Shown piece by piece: positions 21,086 through 31,593 of a stretch of DNA of 64,000 bases. A program made the translations under genes and the position numbers. Position 1 is the first letter of the stretch. Each line of letters starts with the position of its first letter. The stretch is taken from NCBI GenBank assembly GCA_026119935.1, contig JALRMH010000027.1:310001-374000 (forward strand), written 5' to 3'. Origin of the DNA: Endothia cerciana. Its lineage: Eukaryota; Ascomycota; Sordariomycetes; Diaporthales; Cryphonectriaceae. The notes beneath the pieces were generated by a model that was not told the origin of the DNA, made no database searches, and saw nothing but the letters and a program-made list of their open reading frames with translations.

Positions 21086-23772
21086 TCAAAAGAGTACCAT
21101 AAGGCTGATGAGGTCGAGTAACAGTGCAGTAACCAAAGGCCACGTGCTACGCCTATGCTGCGAGACACCACTTCCACTCGTCAATCCCGAGCCAGCACTG
21201 CTTCCACTGCCTGAGCCGGATCTGGAGCCTGAAGTACTATTGAGAGCCCCATAAGAAATCTTGAACACCCATGCATACTCATCTGCATTCTTCACATCGT
21301 CGCTGATGTCCAACCTCAAACTGCCGTTAGCCAGCAGGTCACTAGGGACGATTGTGCCAGACATGTTCCCGCCAACCACGGTGACCTGGTCCCCCGCCAC
21401 ATACGGGACCGGCGATTCCAAAACCAGGGTGTCGTTTGGCGCATACAGCGTGGTGATGTAGAAAGCGTCCGGGGTCTGGGTAAAGCGCACAGCGAGACCC
21501 TCCTCGGGCGTGATCGTCCAGTACGTTGTGTTGAAGATGGCTTCCGCATGGGATTTGATCCAGGCGCCTGCTGTACGGAGGTTCTGCTGCTCGACAGCGA
21601 GGATAGTTCCTGCATTTCAGAGTCGGTCAGACTCGTTCGGAATAACACCGGATACTTCTAATCTTGAGACAAGAGGGAAATCTTACCGTTGGCCTGAGGC
21701 CCGATATCCAGCAAGAAGTTGCCATTCTTACTGACAATGTCCACAAGAGTGGTCACAATCTCTTGTGGTGTGATGTACTCGTTGGCAGGTGTCGCCCTGT
21801 TGTAGCCGTAGCTGTACGGGTCCATTCCAAGGTTACTCTCCCATTTCCGCATCTGCACAGAGCCATATTTGGCATATTCCGGAGTGTCAAAGTCGCCCGG
21901 CGTGCCGCATCGATTGTTGGTCGAGACCTGTTTGCCCTGCTGCGCGGCGCTGTTGAACCACGCAGAGGCGAACTCGGCGGTCAGGTTTGGCCCCCCAATG
22001 TCACACCATAGGATCTCCGTATCCATGGCTGCCAAGGTCTGCATCTCGGGAAGGATCAGGTCGGCCACATAGTCGTCTACATGAACGTAACCAGTGTAAG
22101 GCTCGGTCACGTTCGTATAGGGATTCGTCGCGTTTCCCCCTGGCCAGCTCCCGAAGCCTAATGGGGAGTAGTCTGGATGGAACCACTCGGGCAGAGAGTA
22201 GTACGCCGCCCGATGGAGTTGAGGTTGGTATTGAGCTGCTGCGTCGAACAGTTCCTGAAGCAGATTCCTGTAAGGTGGAAGGGCCACGCTTGTGCGCTGA
22301 GTGACGTTAGACGGCAGATCGAAGATTGCGTATCCGTCGTGATGCTTGCTGACTTGGACAAAGTACTTGGCGCCCGCGTCGTCAAACAGATCTACCCATT
22401 CCTTGGGATCAAATACTGAGGCAGTGAAATTCGCAATGAAGTTGTCATATGTATAATTTTCCCCGTACGTTCGCAGATTGTACTGATAGGTCTCTTCCTT
22501 GGTGTCTGGCCCCAGGTTCAGATCATACCAGTACCACTCGGCGTAGGTCTCATTGCTGCCCATGTTGCCCCACCCTGGCACAGAGTACACGCCCCAATGA
22601 ATAAAGATTCCATACCTGCTCTGTGATTAGTGTCATGACCAGGTGGAAGCGATATCGATCCCGTACTTAGCGTTGTTGAACCATGGCGGCGACTCGTGGG
22701 CATAGATGCTCTCATATGTCGGCTCGTATTCCTGGATACCGTAGGTTGCGTTGAACGTATAGCTCGTATTTGACAAGCCTGTTCCGGAGATGACCAAAGT
22801 TGCTGTACCATTGGTACCTTCTGCGACTCCGTCTACGTTGACGACACCGATTTGCACTCGGGCTTGGTCGCCAGGCCGGAGCCGCTTGATATACCCAGGT
22901 TGAATGGTTGTGACACTACTTGATTTTATCGTGAGCACCACGCTCTGGTTTGCCAAGATCCATTCCGTCCCAATATTGTTGATTGTCGCCTCATAGATCT
23001 GTGTCTTGTTGGTCCCCTCAAACCACGTGTTCGTGCTTCTCGCAAGCTGCACGTCCAGGCCGGCACCCTCAACAGTGGCCGGCAGCAGCGACACGGCGAA
23101 GATGTGCAGCCTGGTGCCCTCCACCGCGCCGCCCGGGTCACTGCTCGAGCCCGTCGTCACGTCCGGGAGCTGCAGGCTCGTCAAGTCCTTGGTGCTGTCC
23201 AGCCACGTCGCCACGCGGAATATCATGGACCGGTTGTAGTCCAGAGTCTGGTTCGTAAGGTAGTAGGGGAAGATGATATCCCCGCCGTACGGATATGGCC
23301 AGTCCCAAAACGGATCGACGAGTACCGACCTGCTCGTGGTTGTCCCGTCAGAATAAGTGGCATTCACGTAGCCGGTAGCGATGGCGCTCTCCGCCGCTGC
23401 GAGCATGTGCACACCGACATAGCGGCCCTGGGTCACTTTGAGCGCCTGTCCCTGAGCCAGAACATTATCACTCCCGTTGTTGGCTTGGTACTGGGGAAAT
23501 AGGAAGTCTACACCGCCATATCTGAAATTCTCAGCGGGGAGATACTCGGCCGGATATGCTGCTCCTGTGCCGTCAAAGTTCGCATCATTCGGGCTCATCG
23601 CAAAGCACCGATTGTTACGAAGACTCGAGATGTCAACGGGTAGCGAGGGTATGTTACCACTGACACCGGGATTGTTCTTGGGGTTGACGACAAGGCTGAA
23701 ATCAGACCCGGCAGCCGCCGTGAGCCCAGCCAGGGCTAAGGGCAGCAGGGTAGAGACGCTCATATTGTCCAC
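21086..23772 (-). CDS. Alpha-L-fucosidase, GH29, with large N-terminal domain and GPI signal
   Basis: Three exons are inferred: 23772-22667, 22615-21687 and 21609-21086, giving 852 residues. A signal peptide (SVSTLLPLALAGLTAAAGS) is followed by about 340 residues of beta-rich, Asn-glycosylation-rich sequence before the GH29 barrel begins at NNAKYGIFIHWGVYSVPGW. That segment is the classical GH29 start and is rebuilt by splicing. VSKHHDGYAIF and EILWCDIGGPN follow; the Asp near residue 574 is the expected nucleophile. The C-terminus has a beta-sandwich-like tail, a Ser/Gly-rich linker and a hydrophobic end (WPLVTALLLDLISLMVLF), pointing to a GPI anchor. The enzyme removes alpha-L-fucose from glycans at the cell surface. 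Typical GH29 enzymes are about 450-600 residues, so the N-terminal extension is notable. An ATG three codons in (23763) is an alternative start. Confidence 0.9.
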
Positions 23773-24287
23773 AGGGCGCAGATTGATCAGTGGAGCGTTT
23801 ACGAACCGCTCATGATGGGGGCAGAGACTTTGGGGGACTCAGACAGGGGTCAAAGACGACGACGTCGGGGAGAGGGACATGTTCTTATGGAAGTGAGCCA
23901 TGTGGGACGAAGCTGGTGAAGGTTCACGCTTGCAAATGAACCGAGCCGTCGGGTAAATATCACGACCGCTCTGCCCGCCCCAGAGTATCATTCCTCCCTC
24001 ATCTGTCGTGACTGTCGGTAGGTTGCCAACCGTAGTAATGCGGGGAAGACTCAACGGTGCCGTGGGAGTGGGTCGTGACGATCTTCGCAGGGGTCGAGGG
24101 ACAGAATCCGGGGGAGCATGCTGTCCGAGCAAGATTGTGACTCTAGATAGATTGTCCTACACGGCCCACCATAACGAACCTCTCAAGGTTCATCGGGTCT
24201 TGAAGTATATTCCGAGGCTGGGAGCACAGGAGAAACCGAAACCCGCCTTTATTTTGGGCTGGCCATTCTCTCTTCGTTAGCTGGGTA
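23773..24287. other. Intergenic
   Basis: A 515-bp gap between the GH29 start (upstream promoter) and the P450 stop, both on the minus strand. No gene is seen. Confidence 0.5.
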
Positions 24288-26341
24288 TCACGTCTGAATC
24301 CGCTTCAACTCGACAATACCAGTCGCACTCGGTCCACTGACACTTCCCACGTAGAAATTCGGATATCTCTCTTTCACATCCGGAGGAAAGCGGACGTCAA
24401 ATTGAAGAAGGATCCTCGCCATTATCAGCTTGATCTCGTTGGCTGCGAAAAACCTTCCTGGGCAAGCGTGTTTGCCGAATCCAAAGCTGGTGTTCTCCTT
24501 GGTCACGCTCACGAACTGGTACTGCTCCCGATTTCTGAAGTAGTTGGGGTCCGGGGCATCGTCTTTTGTCCGAAGGTTGTAGAACCTGTAAGCATCGAAG
24601 ACATCGGGGTCTTCATAGTGTGCAGGGTCGTGGAGGACCGCAAGGCTAGGTGTTTCGATGAACGTCCCAGCCGGGATCCGCGTCCCATCACTAAGGGTGA
24701 TGGTCTTCTGGACGTATCGTCTGAACGAGTCTAACCCATGTGACAGAACTTAGCGGGAGAAGAGACGAAGGCATGGAGGATATAATTGGGCGCAACTTAC
24801 CGACGAAAGGAGGGGTAAACCTCTGGCTCTCACGCATGAAACTATCCAAAAATTTCATATTGAATAGAGCCTGGGACGTCATGATACCGTCCGTCTTGTT
24901 GAGAACTGAGGCTATCTCCCTGCGTATATCATGTACCACCTCAGGACGTATGGCAAGATCATACAGCCTGGAAAAGAAAATCGGTCAGAAAACAGGTAGC
25001 TCTGGTTGCTGGCCGCTGTCCGTGGCACTTACATCGCAGTAGCGGACAGAGTCGTCGTATGAATGGAGGCGAGCGTCAGTAACAGCTGCATATCGGTGAG
25101 GTGTCCGATATCGTTGATCCCATGGTGCATCGTCTTCTCCACCATCCACTGCAGCAGGTCCTCCGGTGCTGGTTGACCGTCCCGTATCAAGCGTCTCCTT
25201 TCCTCGACGACAGGTTCCAGGAACGCCTTCATCCGCTTCCGATGCTCTTGGCCCCTGTTTACTGCAGGCGCAAGGTTAAAATATACGACGAACGAGCGAA
25301 GCCATTTGGGCCATCGTTTGATCTCCTGCGCTGCCGCAGTGATATCGCTCGTGAAGTCGAGGGCTGAACTTAGGTATACCTCGTGCCGACAGAGATCAGA
25401 CCCGACGAAAAGGTTACCAGACACGATGGCCACTATACGCAGGAGAACGGGAAAGATCTGAAGCGGCGTCCAGTCCTCACAGGGAGGCAGCTCGGCGTTG
25501 ATTGTTTTATTGACTTCGGCCGAGAGCCGGGGATTAAGGCGGACTGGATTCTTGCAGCGTCAGCAGCGAGGTCTTGAATTGAAGGTGATTTGTGGCATGG
25601 AGGAGATTGTACCCAAATTCCTCGTCAGCTCGACCTTAACGACGCTGTTGGCCACCTCAGTCCTGTCTTTAGGTGGAAAGAGCTTGATATGGTCGTTGGC
25701 AAATGTCTAGAATCCCATCAGTATGCTCAACATTCGTCCAGATTACCTGAAAAGGGGGTTCTCACATCCTGGAAAGACTTCAGAACATCAATTTCGTCAT
25801 CCGATCGCTGCCTTAACTCCTCTAGGTACCGCATTGGCATGATGAGGTGGTCACCTAAAACGGGGGCGCGATGGTTAAACAAGGCAAGACAGGGCCCCGA
25901 GCCAGAGCCTTAAAGGCCTGACTTGTGGTAGATGAACAGAGAAGACCATGAGTAACGAAGAGCACCAGATATCACAAACTTTTTCACGGACGTGCCGGGA
26001 AGCGACTGACCATCAGACATCGTGAGCCGGTAGATTTGATCCCTGAATTGGCGGTAGCCATCTTGATACACTTCCACCGGATGATTAAGGAAGGCCTCTA
26101 TCCTCTTGCGACGACTACCATATTCTTTGCCGAGTAAAGGGAACCTTGCGAGCTGAGTCCGCGTGGTGAGTCGATGCACTAAGAGCACGATGCCGGTCAG
26201 CACTCCAGCCGCCATCAAACCGAGGAGATTTTCCCCCTGCGGTGAAAGTGTGGAGGCCATCTCTCGGGCAGAAGTCATGGATATCCCGACGCGAGTGATA
26301 AATTCGGCCTGGAAAGGTAGGCTTTGACCATTTGAGCTCAA
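24288..26341 (-). CDS. Cytochrome P450 (ent-kaurene-oxidase-like fungal clan)
   Basis: Six exons are inferred: 26341-26011, 25854-25766, 25706-25613, 25543-25033, 24967-24801 and 24730-24288, giving 544 residues. An N-terminal membrane anchor (LLGLMAAGVLTGIVLLVHRL) is followed by YRQFRDQIYRLT and DHLIMPMRYLEELR. The third junction uses acceptor ATCCAG, which restores ELTRNLVRLNPRLSAEV. ExxR is in FMRESQRF. The heme loop is FGFGKHACPGRFFA, with the axial Cys near residue 487. The overall pattern resembles fungal P450s of the ent-kaurene oxidase/CYP68-like type used in terpenoid and other secondary pathways. It is ER-membrane bound and needs a P450 reductase. No terpene cyclase is in the window. 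A second in-frame ATG at 26278 may be the true start. The gene begins only 25 bp after the stop of a broken regulator. Confidence 0.9.
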
Positions 26342-26366
26342 CTCGTCGACCCTGCGGACCTCAAAA

Positions 26367-26977
26367 TCAAACGAAGAATTGCTCTCCTGAGGTCTGGAGC
26401 CGAGATGTTAATGTGTTGTCGGTAAGCACGAACTGCATGATGCCACTCTTGGCCGTGTAGGTGGCCACAGAGGAGGCTGCCCGCACCTCAGACCCGTGGG
26501 CCGTAACACAGATCATGACCGGAGAATCTATCTCCCGGCCATTATACTGAGACCCGACGAAAATCAGCGTGGCTTCCAGCATGAGAACATCGCACAACTT
26601 GCTATCCCACTGATTGACCATGGAAGTGGTTGAGGAGGTCTGCTGTGATGCTCTGCTGTCATGGTCATGGTCACGGTCGTGATTATAGACGCAGATGTGC
26701 GGATGCCTTCTCTTGAACAGGTGGCGCAAGGTTTGCTGATTAAGAGACACATTAATTAGGTATGGACAAAAGTGAAAAACTGATAGCATACTTTTTTTTT
26801 TTAAAAATTCTTTAATCTTTTACAAGCCTTGGTAATATCGGCAGCACTACTCACCTCATGTTGCCTTTCACTTTTGCCATGATTACAGGGAAAGCATGAT
26901 TCCCTAACCCGGAGGCGCTTCTGCCCGGCGAGAACACCCTTGATCTCTTCCTCCGAAAGGCGACCGCGTTTAGACAT
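26367..26977 (-). pseudogene. Zn2Cys6 transcription factor relic with scrambled zinc finger
   Basis: Two exons, 26977-26855 and 26735-26367, are joined by a 119-bp GT-AG intron and leave an open frame of 163 residues. Exon 1 reads RLRVRESCFPCNHGK, giving Cys1 and Cys2 of a fungal binuclear zinc cluster. In the open frame Cys3, Cys4 and Cys5 are missing, and Cys6 returns as RRHPHICVYNHD. A neighbouring frame shows what was lost: after an extra A in an AAAA run it reads KVKGNMSKPCATCSREG, containing the linker KVK and the PCATC pair. A one-base loss then returns to the original frame. Cys3 also appears as Gly. The remaining 100 residues lack a recognisable regulatory domain, and the middle homology domain expected of these factors is absent. 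I read it as a decayed pathway regulator, probably unable to bind DNA as a zinc cluster. Confidence 0.6.
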
Positions 26978-29900
26978 GATATCCACTTGCTGGGCGCGCC
27001 CTCCTGCTGGTGTGAGACGAGAATGTGCTGCTATAAACACTCTGGACTGGGGTGAGTTTGCCTTTGCCCCAAGAGTCGTTGTTGTTACGGAGCCTATGCT
27101 CGGCTAGATATGCTTCCACTTCCCGACAGCTTTTACTGGATGCCCGGGGCTTCCATCCGGTGGTGCCTGACCTTGTTTCAAAATCAAGACTTTGATGATC
27201 TCATCTAGTAAAGGCTACTCTTCATGGCTTACGAGAAAGAGGGGGAAAGCCTCGTTTGTCGTGCAGAATGTTTATTTGTTGTGTTGCGTCCACGTCTAGG
27301 AGCTTCTTATTCACGCTCCAAGAAACCAGAAAGACCCTTTGCCTTGGATATACATGGACTCCTAAAAGATCTTTGTGCATTTATTCTTTGTCATGCTCTT
27401 CTCGAAGCCTTTGTGACCTGGACAGTGAAATAGGTTGTAGCGAGCATCGAAACGGCCAATCGCTCATAGTACCCATCCCGTTCGGTCGACGTGATAAGTA
27501 CAAGTCCTACTATACTACAGAAAAGGCTTTGAATTCGTACTGCTGCATATTGGAGTCCTTCCCCCTCTTTTAGTTGAGCCTGTTCCTCGCTGCACCTGAG
27601 TCGCTTAAGTAATTAACTTTAATTATCTGGCGATTCCTCTCCCATACTACAGCTAAAGAATTATCAAGGTCGCAACTAATGGTCCACTGGTCCAGGCATC
27701 CTATGTCCAAGCTAGATGCTAGTCTCCTCCACAATATCTAAGCATCTTCGGCTCTCCCTGGCGGCCGAGTCTCGCCATTCCTTATATTTCTGACGCGCTG
27801 CGCCAGTCGGCTTGTTGCCGACCCTACTCCTACACCATAACGGTACTACTACGCATCTCGAAGAATATCTTGAAATTCCAGTCGAATATATTATCATTTT
27901 TGAATCCCTTTGACCTGAAGATGTGGCGGAAAAGCTGGCAGGGAATTGCATACTCGGACTTGTTTCAAGCTCATGCGATATTACAGATTTCTGAGGGTAG
28001 CGTATTCCGACCCCCCAAAAACACGGGCTTGACGGGCAAGTGCGCCCCGCTGCTTCACACACAGTATTTATCCTTTTTTATTTCTTTTTTTTCCCTGTTT
28101 TGATAAGTGTAAATTCTTCTAACTTTATATATAGGTTGGATGTTTGCGAAGGCGCTGTACCAAACAACGTTCTCTTAGACATGATGTTATGAATAAATGA
28201 TTTCATAGTGCTTTTGCTTTTCGTTTTCTAATCTCGATCTGTTCAAAATAAAAAGTGCTCAGTGATCAGCTTCGCTTTGATATATTTGTAGATCGTCACC
28301 TACTCACCGTCTAAGATTGCAGCCGCTTCTTCCAGCATCCTCCCTGCCACCTCATAGAATGACGGCGCCATGTTCCGGTCCCGGGCAGATTTTACATGGT
28401 CTAGCACACTTTGCTCCGTGGCGCAATAAGATCTCGCCAGCCGGCAGGTTGTTAGTTATGCCGTCTAACCCTCCGTTGATCTTTGTAGTGCAGGTCACAG
28501 TCGACGAACAACGCTAGTGCCCGACCGCAGCTACCCATCTTCCTCATGTCATGGTCGAGCTCGTTGGGATCCCGCACCCGCGCGCAGGGCCACCTCTACA
28601 GCAGCAGCCTTGACCACGGCCAGGTCAAGGCTGAGCGCTGCGACGAAGAGGGGCGGCTTGGAGCTCTCGACCCAATGGTTATCGCTTATGCCGAGTAAAG
28701 CAGCAGTGCACTGCTCCTCGGATAGAGTTTGATCATCCTGGATCGCGTCAAGCCGGCTGTTAAATGGTATGCTTTCGTATTCTATAGGGTGTTTTTCGGA
28801 TAGAATGTAACCAGTAGACTCTAAGACAGGTTTCTCTATCATGATTTCTGTTTGATAAGGGAATTGTATTCAGCAAAGAGTATGCAAGAGTCGAAGAAGC
28901 GATGATGTGTGTTTTCTGCCGCAATTCTCGATTACGGGAACCCCCCCCCAAAAAAAAGAGAAAAGGAAAAAAAGGGAAAGAAAAGAAAAACCAAATCCGA
29001 GAGCTTGTGTTCTTTGTCGAATTCACTCGCTCTGTATAACAGATAAATAACACTTTCGCACACAGTCACAGACAAGCCATCTTCCTTAACCTGCATTATA
29101 GTAAGCACATGATTATCCGAGTTGATAGTTGCATATTTCTCGACCTTAGGCTCCTGAGCACCCATGTCCAGGTTAATAAAGTTATACGGAATGCTAGTGA
29201 AATATTAACTAGGCGACCAGATAGATTGTTTATGCTGGGCTTCTAATAAGAAGCACCTACCCAAGCTCTTCTACTAAGATAGCCAACTTAACTAGATTTG
29301 CCGACGCATAACCGTAGATATTCAGACCCGGTTTAGAGGCTTTCCCTAGAGGCGCATGTAGCTATAGTATCAGATATAGAGCAGAGGAAGTAGTTTCGGT
29401 AAGGCTAGATCAATAGATGCCGGGCTGAACCCTTGTAAGGTTGGTTCGAGGTGGTAGTCTGGAAGCCGATCGGATGAAGGAGCTAGTATGCTCAAAAGTT
29501 AAAGTGGGCGGACGATAGAGAATATAACGAATATAGTCTAAGAGACTTACAACGTTCTAATAGCGAGAGCGCGTGATAGAGGCATTGGCGTGGGTGGCTC
29601 TACACTAGGTGGGAGGAATATGAGACTGAATTTTGATGGAGCGCTTTTCAACCAAATTGTATGGTAAGTGGGATTAGACATTTCGGTCCCACTCAGGGAT
29701 TTACTTGCGACTCCGTGATGATGTATGAAAATGTGCTTGCTAACAGGACCATTGCAATAGCCACTACTCGCAAGACTGAATACCTCTTCTGCTAAGACTA
29801 TGGTTGAAGAGGCAACTCAGTAAGCGATATTTCATGAACTGAGAGACTTAGGGAAATGCGTTTAGATAATTACAAGAAAGCGAAAATTACTTTTTTCAAT

Positions 29901-30411
29901 CCAGAAACAATGGCAGAGTTGAGTACACAATTGCTACATTTGACACAAAATTCAGACATTAAATGCTAAGTTTCAAGTTACTTAAGTAAATGGGAAAGGG
30001 TGAGAACTTTTAAGTTATTAAAGTCTTGAAAATCGAAAATAGAGAGTGTGTGTGTTGTCGTGGTGGGCAGTGCTGTAATTTGGCAGGGTGTGAGTGGGTC
30101 TGTTCATGGTGACTGACCCCCTCCCTCATTTTTCTCTATAATAAGGTCGACCCTCAAGGCCGAACCTTGGATTTAGACAAACAAGCGTGCCGTTATTTTC
30201 TCCTTCTCTTGATTAGGTGCGACGCATCGTTGTTTTAGATCTCGGGCCCTCATGGCCCTTGTTTTTGTTGCTTCATTCCTACACTGGCACGCTAGGGTTG
30301 TCAGAGCCCTCTGCTACCTGTGCTTGGTGTCGTCGTCGGGCTACAGGCATCCCAGGTCTGGTTCAACACATATATATATATGTTTAATAACATAATTATA
30401 TTCAAGAATAA
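26978..30411. other. AT-rich, gene-free region with relics
   Basis: About 3.4 kb in which composition becomes AT-rich, especially 28,080-30,420, and reading frames are short. ORFs at 27712-28062 (-) and 28549-28842 (-) have coding-like amino acid mixtures but no recognisable family and no splice support. The stretch 29,200-30,050 looks like worn repeat DNA. A solo-LTR-like element is listed separately at 30051-30370. Confidence 0.45.
30051..30370. mobile_element. Solo-LTR-like element (320 bp, TG...CA ends)
   Basis: The element begins TGTGTTG and ends CAACACA, a perfect 7-bp terminal inverted repeat with the TG...CA ends of retrotransposon LTRs. Inside is a TATA-like segment (CTCTATAATAAGG near 30133) followed by a GC-rich transcribed-like part, as in LTR U3-R-U5 order. 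It sits in AT-rich, gene-free DNA. I do not see a clear target-site duplication (GTGTG before, TATAT after) and no second copy in the window, so the call rests on ends and layout only. Confidence 0.45.
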
Positions 30412-31593
30412 TTATTGTTTTAAAATTAATATTCTTTGATCTATAACCTCAGCCTCCTCCCTATCAAGCTTCTGGATATCTTTTTCGTGGTGATTTCCCT
30501 TGTCACAGCGCTTCTCCAGGGCTTTCCCCCTGTCCTTGAGCACCTTATTTTCCTCCTTTCGCCTCTGGCTCTCGCTGGCCATAGTGTGTATTTTGCCGAG
30601 GACGTCGGTCGACTGTTTAACACCCGGTAATGGTGCCATGTGCAAGGGAGCGATCCACGTCTGCAGCGAGTTGAGCCGTCTTTGCTGTGAAGTCAATTCT
30701 TGCGAGTCTTCTCATACTCTCGATCGGTAGCAGTACCGGTGCCTTCTTGTCGATTTGTCAGCCGCCAGATCCAGGATAGGGATCTCCGCGAGCTTGGCCA
30801 GCGCGTCCAGCCTCGCAACCTCAGCCTTCAGTCCCTGGTGAGTAATAGCTCTCTACTCATAGCCCAGAGACACATCTCCGTCCTCCCTTTACCGATGGCG
30901 AAGATCGCGGTATTCGCAACAATCTGCGCTGTCTGCAGAGGTACGAAGTCAACCACCTGTCCAGCCAGACCCTGGATCTGCACTGGTGGATTGGCGACGG
31001 CGCAACGGTTGAGATTATCGAGGAAGCAGAGGAAAGCGACACGGTCGATCCCGTAATTCGCAAGCCAAGGTGGGTAGGTTCGCATGAAAGGTGACCCGAG
31101 CGAGGCGCTTGTGGCTAGTATCGCGATGGGTTTGCTGAGGTGTTGAGATTGAGGGAAGAATTCTGAAACAGCAAACACAGGATTTTGCTGTTGGCGAGTA
31201 TCCAATGTATGATCTTGATGGCTGTTGTGCGCAGATCCTGCTCTATTGGAACCATATGTATGGTTGTAAGGAGGCGGTTGCTCGATCTGGTCGATCGACT
31301 CATGGGCTTTCTCGGTGGGCGGTAATGGTGACACTGCACGAAAAGGGTTGTTTGAGGAGGCTGGAGGTGATTGTAAAGATTGAGGTACGCTGATCGTGGG
31401 ACTTGGGTAGATAACTGCCCAGTATCTAGAGTTTCAAAGTGCTCTGTCTCGGCTCGTATACCATCCCGTTGCTGGCTGAGCTCCAGTAATCGTCTCTGTT
31501 GCTCCAGCTCCTCAATCTCAGCCTGGAGTGCGATCATCTCGTCGAGAGCACTGGGTTCTCGTTGGCACGGTGTAGATACTGCTTGTCTCGGAT
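30412..31593 (-). pseudogene. Frameshifted copy of an uncharacterised fungal coiled-coil family
   Basis: Coding-like blocks of one protein are spread over several frames. The order on the minus strand is as follows. First, from about 31593, comes a start with a coiled coil (DEMIALQAEIEELEQQRRLL). Second, 31334-30828 contains SKPIAILATSASLGSPF, VDFVPLQTAQIVANTA and RTEM. Third, in another frame, is GLKAEVARLDALAKLAEIPI. Fourth, in a further frame, is QIDKKAPVLLPIES. Fifth, 30696-30412 contains LTSQQRRLNSLQTWIAPL and KVLKDRGKALEKR. Together these match, from memory, a common ascomycete protein family with no assigned function that I cannot name. At least four frame changes without plausible introns separate the blocks, so the copy is broken. 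It lies next to the LTR-like element and AT-rich DNA. Confidence 0.65.

Noticed and set aside
27712..28062. 116-codon minus-strand ORF in AT-rich DNA
   Set aside because: No family resemblance, no splice support, and stop-rich surroundings.
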